DNA of 64,000 nt, from the NCBI RefSeq assembly GCF_021412625.1, contig NZ_JAKCFI010000003.1, forward strand, positions 186,001 to 250,000. The letters are read 5' to 3'. Position 1 is the first letter of the stretch. Each line of letters opens with the position of its first letter. A program made the position numbers and the translations under genes. The DNA is from Myxococcus stipitatus. GTDB taxonomy: Bacteria; Myxococcota; Myxococcia; Myxococcales; Myxococcaceae. Below, one piece after another: positions 25,736-32,908 of this stretch. The notes under the pieces were generated by a model, which was not told the origin of the DNA, searched no databases, and was given only the letters and a program-made list of their open reading frames with translations.

Positions 25736-27340
25736 TCACTTGCCGATGCAGAACCGCTGGAAGATTGCGTCGATGAGCGCCTCGGACACGGAGGTCCCGG
25801 ACACCTCACCGAGCGCCTCCAGCGCGAGCGCGACCTCGCCGGAGACGACTTCGAGGGTGGAGACGCGCGACGCGTCCTCCGCGCGGGAGAGCGCCTCGGA
25901 GGCGCGACGCAGGGCATCGGCGTGGCGCTCGGAGACGAGCGCGACCGCAGAGGGCGTGCCCGTGCCCCACAGGCGCGTGAGCAGCGCGTCGCGCAGCGCG
26001 TCCACGCCCTCGCCCGTGAGGCCGCTGACGCGGAGCCGGGGAGGGGAGGGGAGAGGCATCGAGGCCGGGGACACGGCGAGGGCGGCGAGCCCGTCGCCCG
26101 TGCTCGTCTCGGTGGCGGAGTGACGGGTTCCCGCCTCGCGCGTCGTGGCGAGCACTTCCTCCGCTTGCACCTCGGTAGCGGAGCGACGGGCTCCCACCGC
26201 ACGCGTCGTGGCGAGCCCATCGCTCGCTCGCGCAACACTCGCCGAGCCGCGAACCTCCGCCTTGGACTCCGCGGCGAGCACCCCCTCCGCGCGTGCCTCG
26301 GCGACCCCCGCCACACGACCGCCGGCCTCGCCCGCGACGTCGCACTTGCCGTCGACGCACAGCACGGGCGTGGCGCCCGCGTCACGCACCCAGCGCTCGA
26401 CGTCCGCGTCCGGCGTGCCCGGGGGCAGCACCAGCACCGCGAGGTCCACGCCGGAGAGCAGCTCGCGTGTCCGGGCGATGCCCAGCGCCTCCACGCGGCC
26501 CGGCGTCTCGCGCAACCCCGCCGTGTCGAACAGCATCACCCCCAGGCCGTTCCACTCGAGCCGCGCCTCGAGCGCGTCGCGCGTGGTGCCCGGCTCGTCG
26601 TCCACCAGCGCTCGAGCCTCGCCCACCAGCCGGTTGAAGAGCGTGGACTTGCCCGCGTTGACGGGGCCATACAGCGCCACGCGCGCGCCCTGGCGCACCA
26701 GCCGCCCGTGGCCCGCCTCGGAGAGCAGCGCCCGCGCCCGCTCGCGGAGTTCGCGCACCCGCGCGCCCGCGCCCGCGTCCGCGCCCTCCGCCTCGTCGGG
26801 GAAGTTGAGCACGCCCTCCAGGTCCGCGTGCAGCGCCCGCAGCGGCTCCTCCAGCTCGCGCACCCGCGAGGCCAGCGCGCCGGACAGCCCCGCCGCGGCC
26901 GCGCGCACGGCCGCCTCCGAGTCCGCCGCCACCAGGTCCGCCACCGCCTCCGCGCGCGTCAGGTCGATGCGCCCGTTGAGGAAGGCGCGTCGGGTGAACT
27001 CGCCCGGCGCCGCGGGACGCGCCAGCCCGTCCTCCAGCGCGCGCGCGAGCAGCAGCCGCAACAGCCGGGGACCGCCATGCGCCTGCAGTTCCACCACGTC
27101 CTCGCCCGTGAAGGACGCGGGCGCGCGGAAGTAGAGGAACAGGCCCTCGTCGAGCGCGTGTCCCTCCGCGTCCACGAAGCGGGCCAGGTACGCGTGGCGC
27201 GGCGTGGGCGCGGCGGGCACTCCCGGGGCGAGCCTCCGGCCCACCTCCAGCGCGGCGGGGCCGGACAGGCGCAGGATGCCCACGGCGCCCGAGGCGGGCG
27301 CGGTGGCCAGCGCGACGATGGTGGGGGAATCAGGCGTCAT
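25736..27340 (-). CDS. mnmE: tRNA uridine-5-carboxymethylaminomethyl modification GTPase MnmE (TrmE), with G-domain insertion
   Basis: MnmE is the GTPase partner of MnmG in wobble-U34 modification. The N-terminal folate-binding domain ('MTPDSPTIVALATAP', then 'GEFTRRAFLNGRIDLTRAEAV'), the helical domain and the terminal 'FQRFCIGK' are all canonical. In the G domain, G1 (GPVNAGKS), G2 (TTRD) and G3 (DTAG) are intact, but the G4 motif expected as NKxD reads Gly-Lys-Cys-Asp at about residues 331-334. About 80-90 extra residues, rich in Ala, Arg, Thr and Glu and internally repeated, follow it before 'VSGLTGEGVDALRDAL'. This raises the length to 534 residues against about 455 in most bacteria. The start at 27340 matches the conserved MTPD N-terminus. 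Last gene of the rpmH block. Confidence 0.95.
   Translation of the reverse strand: MTPDSPTIVALATAPASGAVGILRLSGPAALEVGRRLAPGVPAAPTPRHAYLARFVDAEGHALDEGLFLYFRAPASFTGEDVVELQAHGGPRLLRLLLARALEDGLARPAAPGEFTRRAFLNGRIDLTRAEAVADLVAADSEAAVRAAAAGLSGALASRVRELEEPLRALHADLEGVLNFPDEAEGADAGAGARVRELRERARALLSEAGHGRLVRQGARVALYGPVNAGKSTLFNRLVGEARALVDDEPGTTRDALEARLEWNGLGVMLFDTAGLRETPGRVEALGIARTRELLSGVDLAVLVLPPGTPDADVERWVRDAGATPVLCVDGKCDVAGEAGGRVAGVAEARAEGVLAAESKAEVRGSASVARASDGLATTRAVGARRSATEVQAEEVLATTREAGTRHSATETSTGDGLAALAVSPASMPLPSPPRLRVSGLTGEGVDALRDALLTRLWGTGTPSAVALVSERHADALRRASEALSRAEDASRVSTLEVVSGEVALALEALGEVSGTSVSEALIDAIFQRFCIGK
26095..26280 (-). repeat. Imperfect in-frame tandem repeat (about 60 bp units) inside mnmE
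   Basis: On the plus strand, two adjacent blocks read GGAGTGACGGGTTCCCGCC...CGTCGTGGCGAGCAC (about 26117-26155) and GGAGCGACGGGCTCCCACC...CGTCGTGGCGAGCCC (about 26177-26215). A partial further unit lies on each side. In protein they are 'DGLATTRAVGARRSATE' and 'EVLATTREAGTRHSATE'. The repeat accounts for much of the lineage-specific insertion after the G4 motif. Confidence 0.65.
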
Positions 27341-27406
27341 GTCGACCCGGAGGGCGGCGCTCGCCGCGCCGCATGCCATCCGTTCAGCGAGCGGCCACGC
27401 CCGCGC

Positions 27407-27634
27407 TCACCGGGGCCCCATGGGGGGCGTGGAGCCTCGCGCGGCCTTCTCCACCGCCTCGCGGTTCTCCTCGATGTACTTCTCGACCGCGTCGTCTTCG
27501 ATTTCCAGGTCCCGCAACACACCCGGGTAGACGAAACGGAAGGCGGGAGACTCCTCGTCTCCCCGCAGGCGGAAGCTCATCTTGAGCACCGCCGCGCCAT
27601 ACAGCTTGTCCTTGAGTCCCTTCGCCTTGCCCAT
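27407..27634 (-). CDS. Small conserved-context protein between jag and mnmE (75 aa)
   Basis: A 75-residue protein starting 'MGKAKGLKDKLYGAAVLK', with a GGGGGA ribosome-binding site eight bases upstream and only 13 bases after the jag stop, so it belongs to the rpmH-mnmE transcription unit. Basic N-terminus, a central beta-rich 'FRFVYPGVLRDLEI' and an acidic amphipathic C-terminal helix ('DDAVEKYIEENREAVEKA'). No signal peptide or membrane span. I do not recognise the family; the setting suggests RNA or ribosome-linked work, but that is inference. Confidence 0.75.
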   Translation of the reverse strand: MGKAKGLKDKLYGAAVLKMSFRLRGDEESPAFRFVYPGVLRDLEIEDDAVEKYIEENREAVEKAARGSTPPMGPR

Positions 27635-27647
27635 GCTTCGTTCCCCC

Positions 27648-28427
27648 TCACTCGTCGAGGTCGTCCTCGTCATCATCCGGCAGCAGGCTCCGCTTGGGCA
27701 GCGGCGCGGGCTTCTCCGGGGTGAACACGACGCGGCGGTTGCGGCCCTCTCCCTCGGCCGCCACCTTCACGCCCGCGGTGCCCTCCACGGCCTTCATCAC
27801 GCGCGAGCGGTCCTCCGGCTTCATCGCGGCGAGCGCGTAGAAGCGCCCCAGCCGCGCGGACTTCTCCGCGAGCTGCCGGGCCGCCTCACGCAGCGCCGCG
27901 TCCTCCTCCACCGTCAAGCCCCGCTCGTCCACGGCCTCCGCGCGGGGCGCGGGAGCCGGACGGGCGGCCTGCTGGGGCTGTCCTCGCCCCTGCTTCTGCT
28001 GCTGCCCGGGCGCCTGCTGCTGCGGCGGCGCGGCGGCGCGAGCCGGGGCCTGCTGGGGCGCCTGCGGCGGCGGCTGGGCCTGCGCGGCCGGGGCCTGCGG
28101 CTCGCGACGCGGCCGGGGCTCCGGGTGCGCGCCGGCGCCGAGCATCACCCAGCGACGCTCCACGCCGGGGCGGTGGAGCATCTTGTTGAGCAGGAACTGG
28201 AGCGAGTCCAGCACCTGCCCCCGCCGGCCCTGCTCCACGCCAGGGGGAGGGCCCGCCTCGAAGTGCAGCGCGACGGACAGGCTCCCATCCGCCGCGTCCT
28301 GCATGTCCAGCCGGGCGGGGAAGCCCATCAGCCCGAGGATGTCACCCAGGAGCTTCTCCACGCGCGGACGGAAGTCCGCCCCCGCGCTCGCCGGAGTCGC
28401 CGGCTGGGTCTGCGGCAGCTCGCTCAC
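27648..28427 (-). CDS. jag: Jag / KhpB-type RNA-binding protein (KH and R3H domains)
   Basis: The 259-residue protein has an N-terminal KH-like domain ('VEKLLGDILGLMGFPARLDM' through 'LDSLQFLLNKML'), a linker of about 70 residues dominated by Pro, Gln and Ala, and a C-terminal R3H domain with 'RFYALAAMKPEDRSRVMKAV' and 'EGRNRRVVFTP'. Jag/KhpB proteins bind small and messenger RNAs and affect division and wall synthesis. I place the start at the GTG at 28427, which overlaps the yidC stop as GTGA and has GGAGGAAG upstream within yidC, implying translational coupling. The Pro/Gln linker is unusually long for the family. Confidence 0.88.
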   Translation of the reverse strand: MSELPQTQPATPASAGADFRPRVEKLLGDILGLMGFPARLDMQDAADGSLSVALHFEAGPPPGVEQGRRGQVLDSLQFLLNKMLHRPGVERRWVMLGAGAHPEPRPRREPQAPAAQAQPPPQAPQQAPARAAAPPQQQAPGQQQKQGRGQPQQAARPAPAPRAEAVDERGLTVEEDAALREAARQLAEKSARLGRFYALAAMKPEDRSRVMKAVEGTAGVKVAAEGEGRNRRVVFTPEKPAPLPKRSLLPDDDEDDLDE

Positions 28428-30241
28428 TTGCGTCTTCCTCCCGCGGCCGCCACCGCGGGCGTGCCTCCACCCGTCTGCGGCTTGTTGCGGTCCAGCCACT
28501 TCCTCAGCCCGTACTGCTGGGCGATGGAGAGGATGTTGTTGGTGAAGATGTAGAGGGACAGGCCCGCCGGGTACTGCAGCAGCGTCAGGGTGAAGATGAC
28601 GGGCACGAACCAGGTCATGATCTTCGCCTGCGTCGCATCCATCATCTGCGGCTGCATCTTCTGGGTGATGACCATCGACACGCCCAGCGCCAGCGGCAGC
28701 AGGTACGTGGGGTCCTTGTAGGTCAGGTCGCGCCAGACGGGGCCGAAGAAGGGCTCACCGTACAGGTCGAAGCTGTTGCGCAGCGCCGTGAACAAGGCGA
28801 TCCACACCGGCATCTGGATGAGCAGCGGGAGGCACCCGCCCAGCGGGTTCACCTTGGCCTCCTGGTACAGCTTCATGATCTCCAGGTTCTGCTGCTCGCG
28901 GTTGTCCGCGAACTTCTTGCGGATCTCCTCCATGCGCGGCTGGAGCTTCTTCACCTCTTCCATGCTGACCATGGAGCGGTAGGTGAGCGGCAGCAGCACC
29001 AGCTTCACCACCACGGTGAGCAGGATGATGGCCACGCCCCAGTTGCCCGTCAGGCCGTGGAAGAACTTCATCACCGCGAGGAGGATCTTGCAGATGACCG
29101 CCCAGATGCCGAAGTCGACCGTGTCCTCGAGGGCCGGGTGGAACGCGCCCGCGGCGCCCAGGCCGGCCGTCTCGCGCAGCGCGGGGCCCGGCACGACGGA
29201 CATCAGGTCCGGGTCCTTGGGGCCCAGGTAGCCGCCCAGCCGCAGCGTCACCGTCTCGCCGGGGGCCACGCTGAGCGGGAAGGCCGCCGTCACCTGGCGC
29301 GCGGTGGGCGTCGCCTCCAGGATGCAGTGGCCGGCGCGCGGACCCTCCAGCGGGTAGAGCGCGGAGAGGAAGTACTGCTGGTTGATGCCGAAGTAGTGGA
29401 TCTGCCCCTTCGTGTCCTCGGGCTTGTCGTCGCCCGGGTTCATGTTGTGGAGCTTCTCGTCCACGAAGCAGGCGGAGCGGCTCAGGTTGCCCACGCCACC
29501 GAAGAAGGACGGCGCGTGCTCGAAGTTCGGGTCGATGGCGCGGGCGTAGTGCACCCGCAGCTCGCCGTTCTGCGCCTGGGCGGACGTGTTCTTCACCTGG
29601 ATGGTGTAGACGAGCTCGAAGCCCTCCTGGGGCCACTGCAGCTTCTTCACCACCTCCCACGGGCCCTGGCGGCCGGTGAAGGTGACGGCCTCCGCGTTGC
29701 CCTGGGCGCTCTCGTCCACCGCGTAGGGGACGTTGGCGGGCAGGGGGCTGGAGCCCTCGATGGTGACCGACAGCGGCAGCGGCTGGCCCGGCACCGGCTG
29801 CGCCAGGTTCATCTGCGGCGGCGGCGGGATCTCCTTGCCGAACAGCTGCTGGAAGCCCTGGGCGAGCGTGAGCGAGTGCTGCTCGCGCATCTTCGCGCCC
29901 TGCAGCTGCGCCGACGTCAGGCCCGCGCCCGTGGTGCTGAACCGGTAGACGGACTCCTTGCGGGTCAGCGTCACCTGGCGCTCGGGCGGCGGGGGCGTGG
30001 CCTCGGCCGGAGTGCCGGTGGAGGGCGGCGTCTCACCGGAGGGCGGCAGGGCGGCCTGGGCGCCGGTGCCCGCGTCGCCTCCGACCTGGGCGGCCACGCC
30101 CGCGTCCCCGCCCGCCGCCTCCGGCGGCGGCTTGGGGGGAAAGAGGTACATCCATCCGGCGGTGACCGCGAAGGACAGCAGCAGGGCGACCAGCAGCCGC
30201 TTCTGGGAGTCGTTCGACTGGGGCGAGAGCGGATCGTTCAT
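28424..30241 (-). CDS. yidC: Membrane protein insertase YidC
   Basis: YidC inserts and folds inner-membrane proteins alone or with SecYEG. The 605-residue protein has an N-terminal anchor (residues about 14-32), an acidic Ala/Pro-rich stretch, the large periplasmic beta domain of Gram-negative YidC, and the conserved insertase core from about residue 390 ('NWGVAIILLTVVVKLVLLPL', 'NPLGGCLPLLIQMPVWIALF'). A short basic tail ends 'GGRRK'. The start at 30241 follows GGAGGG at 6 bases. Within the rpmH-rnpA-yidD-yidC-jag-mnmE order, and overlapping jag by 4 bases. Confidence 0.97.
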   Translation of the reverse strand: MNDPLSPQSNDSQKRLLVALLLSFAVTAGWMYLFPPKPPPEAAGGDAGVAAQVGGDAGTGAQAALPPSGETPPSTGTPAEATPPPPERQVTLTRKESVYRFSTTGAGLTSAQLQGAKMREQHSLTLAQGFQQLFGKEIPPPPQMNLAQPVPGQPLPLSVTIEGSSPLPANVPYAVDESAQGNAEAVTFTGRQGPWEVVKKLQWPQEGFELVYTIQVKNTSAQAQNGELRVHYARAIDPNFEHAPSFFGGVGNLSRSACFVDEKLHNMNPGDDKPEDTKGQIHYFGINQQYFLSALYPLEGPRAGHCILEATPTARQVTAAFPLSVAPGETVTLRLGGYLGPKDPDLMSVVPGPALRETAGLGAAGAFHPALEDTVDFGIWAVICKILLAVMKFFHGLTGNWGVAIILLTVVVKLVLLPLTYRSMVSMEEVKKLQPRMEEIRKKFADNREQQNLEIMKLYQEAKVNPLGGCLPLLIQMPVWIALFTALRNSFDLYGEPFFGPVWRDLTYKDPTYLLPLALGVSMVITQKMQPQMMDATQAKIMTWFVPVIFTLTLLQYPAGLSLYIFTNNILSIAQQYGLRKWLDRNKPQTGGGTPAVAAAGGRRK

Positions 30242-30289
30242 AGTGTTCCCTCCCCACGGGGGAGGGCGCGGCAAGAGGTGGAAGCCCCG

Positions 30290-30508
30290 TCACGGCACCG
30301 GGTCGATACCACCCGGGTGGAAGGGCTGGCAGCGCATGAGCCGCCAGAGGGTGAGCCAGGAACCCTTGAGACCGCCGTGCTTTTCCAGCGCCTCCATGGC
30401 GTAGGTGGAGCACGACGGATGAAAGCGGCACACCTTGGGGAGGAAAGGGCCGATGCACTTCCGGTAGAACCGGATGGGCAGCGAGATGACGAAGGCGAGC
30501 GGGCTCAT
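30290..30508 (-). CDS. yidD: Membrane protein insertion efficiency factor YidD
   Basis: A 72-residue protein with the family signature '[19 protein letters not shown]' and '[16 protein letters not shown]'. The N-terminal amphipathic/hydrophobic segment ('[15 protein letters not shown]') associates with the inner membrane. It assists Sec/YidC-dependent insertion. Its ATG at 30508 overlaps the rnpA stop in the ATGA configuration, so the two are probably translationally coupled. Confidence 0.95.
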   Translation of the reverse strand: MSPLAFVISLPIRFYRKCIGPFLPKVCRFHPSCSTYAMEALEKHGGLKGSWLTLWRLMRCQPFHPGGIDPVP

Positions 30509-30927
30509 TTCAGAGGCTCCTTCGGCTTCGACTCGGCGGCCGGCGGGAGCCGCTGCAGCTTGCGAGTGACACCGTCGAAGGCGCGCGCGAGCACCGGGAA
30601 GGAGGCGTCCTTCGCGGACGAGCGCGCCACCAACACCACGTCCAGGCCCTGGGGCCATTGCATGCGACGCTTGCGGAACAGCTCGCGCAACACGCGTCTG
30701 AGGCGCGCCCGTACCACCGCGTTACCCACCTTGCTCGACACGGTGAGGCCAACACGGGAGTACGTCCGGCCATTGCGCTTGTAGAGGGCCAGGAGACAGT
30801 CGGAAGGGACCTTCTGCCCGCCTTCCTGGACCTCGAGGAACTCACGCCTGCCGAGCAGGCGCAGGGCCTTGGGGAAGCGCTGGTCTGCCGGGCCTCGCGG
30901 GCCCGGCGTCGCACCCTCGGCCTTCAC
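30505..30927 (-). CDS. rnpA: Ribonuclease P protein component
   Basis: The basic 140-residue protein subunit of RNase P, which processes the 5' end of precursor tRNAs with the M1 RNA. The 'RLLGRREF' N-terminus, central beta strands and the RNA-binding '[22 protein letters not shown]' helix are characteristic. The C-terminal 20 residues are Lys/Pro-rich and not conserved. Start taken as the GTG at 30927, giving an extra 15 residues before the core; a slightly later start cannot be excluded. Located 12 bases after rpmH. Confidence 0.93.
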   Translation of the reverse strand: MKAEGATPGPRGPADQRFPKALRLLGRREFLEVQEGGQKVPSDCLLALYKRNGRTYSRVGLTVSSKVGNAVVRARLRRVLRELFRKRRMQWPQGLDVVLVARSSAKDASFPVLARAFDGVTRKLQRLPPAAESKPKEPLK

Positions 30928-30939
30928 ACGCGCGCTCGC

Positions 30940-31092
30940 TTACTTCTTCGCGGCGGACACGACCAGCCGCTTGCGGCCCTTCGCGCGGCGGCGCTTGAGG
31001 ACATCCCGGCCGGACTTGGTTCCGTTCCGCTTGCGGAACCCGTGGGTACGGTTGCGGCGCAGCTTCGACGGCTGGTACGTGCGCTTGGACAC
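30940..31092 (-). CDS. rpmH: 50S ribosomal protein L34
   Basis: A 50-residue highly basic protein, '[20 protein letters not shown]' onward, matching L34 over its whole length. It starts at a GTG (31092) with AAGGAG eight bases upstream and ends at TAA 30940. First gene of the minus-strand block through mnmE and divergent from dnaA, the arrangement found around many bacterial origins. Confidence 0.97.
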   Translation of the reverse strand: MSKRTYQPSKLRRNRTHGFRKRNGTKSGRDVLKRRRAKGRKRLVVSAAKK

Positions 31093-31465
31093 GGCTGAAA
31101 CTCCTTGATGATGAGGCGGCGCCTCCTACGGCACGGCGCGACCAGAACTAGGGAAAGGGCGGGGTCCGTAACCCCATTTCCCGGACAAGTCAACGGAGGA
31201 TCACCCTTCCGTGTTCGCGTCGCGAAGTCCAGCGCTTTGCATTCCGTACTGACAGTCAACCCTTCCCACCGGGCCACCAGCCGTTGGGGGGAGGTGGAAG
31301 TGCTCCCACAACCGTGCCCGGACGACGTCGCCGGGTGGATCAGCCGGAGCCCCGGAAATCACTGCTACCACGCGGGTTTGGGCCGGAACCTTGATCCACC
31401 CAGAACCCTCTGTTAGCACGGCCGGACGCTCGCTGATCCCCCGCTTTTGCACGGTTGAGACACAC
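31093..31465. promoter_or_regulatory. Divergent rpmH-dnaA intergenic region
   Basis: About 370 bases carrying the promoters of rpmH (leftward) and dnaA (rightward). No DnaA box with one or fewer mismatches to TTATCCACA was found here. A perfect 10-bp inverted repeat GGGTGGATCA (31333-31342) / TGATCCACCC (31392-31401), 49 bases apart, brackets the likely dnaA promoter and is an operator candidate. Confidence 0.55.
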
Positions 31466-32818
31466 TTGAACGCCCTCGCCCACGCCGCATCCCCGCTTCC
31501 AAGTGCTGGAATTCTCTGGAGTCGGATGCTGGATGCCATCCGCCAGGAAGGCCGCCAGTACGCGCTCCAGTGGTTGGATCGCGTGCGTGCGTTGGAGATC
31601 CGCGACGGGGCCCTGGTGCTGGGCGTTCCGGATCGCTTCTTCCGCGACTGGGTGGACGACCACTACCGCGGCCTGCTGGAGGGACACCTCGCCCGGTTGG
31701 GTGACGGGCTGGCCTCCGTGACGTACGAGGTCGTCGAGGGGCTCGTCCCCGACCCGCAGTTCCCGCCCACACCCACGGTGAAGGCCAGCGTGGGGCGGCC
31801 GGCCCGGCTCAACAGCCGGTTCACCTTCAGCACCTTCGTGGTGGCGGACAGCAACCAGCTGCCGGCGGCGGCGGCCCAGGCGGTCTCCGACAAGCCGGGT
31901 CGGCACTACAACCCGCTCTACATCTACGGGGGCACGGGCCTGGGCAAGACGCACCTGCTGCAGGCGGTGGGCAACCACATCTGGGAGAAGGACCCCAGCC
32001 AGCGCGTCGTCTACCTGTCCAGCGAGCAGTTCACGAACGAGTACGTGGAGAGCGTCCGCGAGCACCGGATGACGGACTTCCGTCGCAAGTTCCGCGAGGA
32101 GTGCGACGTGCTGCTCATCGACGACATCCAGTTCCTGGGCAAGCGCGAGGAGACGCAGAAGGAGTTCTTCTACACCTTCAACACGCTCTACGAGCTGAAC
32201 AAGGCCATCGTGCTCACCAGCGACACGGTGCCGGCGGAGATTCCGGGCCTGGAGGACCGGCTGCGCAGCCGCTTCACCATGGGGCTGATGACGGACATCC
32301 GCGAGCCCACCTACGAGACGCGGGTGGCCATCCTCCAGAAGAAGGCGGTGGCGGAGAACCTGGACCTGCCGGATGGGGTGGCGCACTTCATCGCCAAGCA
32401 CATCCAGAAGAACGTGCGTGAGCTGGAGGGCGCGCTGGTGAAGCTGTCGGCGGTGCACAGCCTGACGCGCCAGCCGGTGACGGAGGAGTTCGCGTCGGAG
32501 GTGCTGCGCGACATCCTCCCCGCCCAGAACTTGGTGGACGTGGAGGCCATCCAGCGCGAGGTGGCCCGCTTCTACAAGGTGACGGTCGAGTCGCTGAAGG
32601 AGGACCGTCGCCACAAGGCCCTGGCCCACGCGCGCCAGGTGGCCATGTACCTGAGCCGCAAGCTCACCAAGAGCTCCTTCCCGGAAATCGCCTCGCGCTT
32701 CAGCAAGGACCACTCCACCGTCATCTCCGCGGTGCGCAAGGTGGAGGGCCTGCGCGACTCCGACCCCACCGTGAAGCGGGAGCTGGCGGAGCTGGAGCTG
32801 CGGCTCGGCGGCAACTGA
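31466..32818 (+). CDS. dnaA: Chromosomal replication initiator protein DnaA
   Basis: DnaA binds 9-mer boxes and melts the origin. From the TTG at 31466 the product is 450 residues, the normal family size; another in-frame TTG at 31391 would add 25 residues. No ATG is available before the conserved domain I ('[14 protein letters not shown]'). Walker A 'GGTGLGKTH' (about 154-162), Walker B 'VLLIDDIQF' (about 213-221), the sensor and box VII segments, and the DNA-binding signature '[17 protein letters not shown]' (about 411-427) are intact. Neither TTG has a strong Shine-Dalgarno, suggesting limited translation initiation. The dnaN gene does not follow. Confidence 0.96.
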   Translation: MNALAHAASPLPSAGILWSRMLDAIRQEGRQYALQWLDRVRALEIRDGALVLGVPDRFFRDWVDDHYRGLLEGHLARLGDGLASVTYEVVEGLVPDPQFPPTPTVKASVGRPARLNSRFTFSTFVVADSNQLPAAAAQAVSDKPGRHYNPLYIYGGTGLGKTHLLQAVGNHIWEKDPSQRVVYLSSEQFTNEYVESVREHRMTDFRRKFREECDVLLIDDIQFLGKREETQKEFFYTFNTLYELNKAIVLTSDTVPAEIPGLEDRLRSRFTMGLMTDIREPTYETRVAILQKKAVAENLDLPDGVAHFIAKHIQKNVRELEGALVKLSAVHSLTRQPVTEEFASEVLRDILPAQNLVDVEAIQREVARFYKVTVESLKEDRRHKALAHARQVAMYLSRKLTKSSFPEIASRFSKDHSTVISAVRKVEGLRDSDPTVKRELAELELRLGGN

Positions 32819-32908
32819 CGCCTTCACGACAGCCACCGCTCCCACACGGGACCCGGCGCGTGGGGCGCCACGACCAGGAATGCTCCGCGCGCCCGTATCC
32901 CGGGTGAC

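Noticed and set aside
31093-31465. oriC in the rpmH-dnaA intergenic region
   Set aside because: This is a classical origin site, but I find no TTATCCACA-like 9-mer with fewer than two mismatches and no clear AT-rich unwinding stretch.
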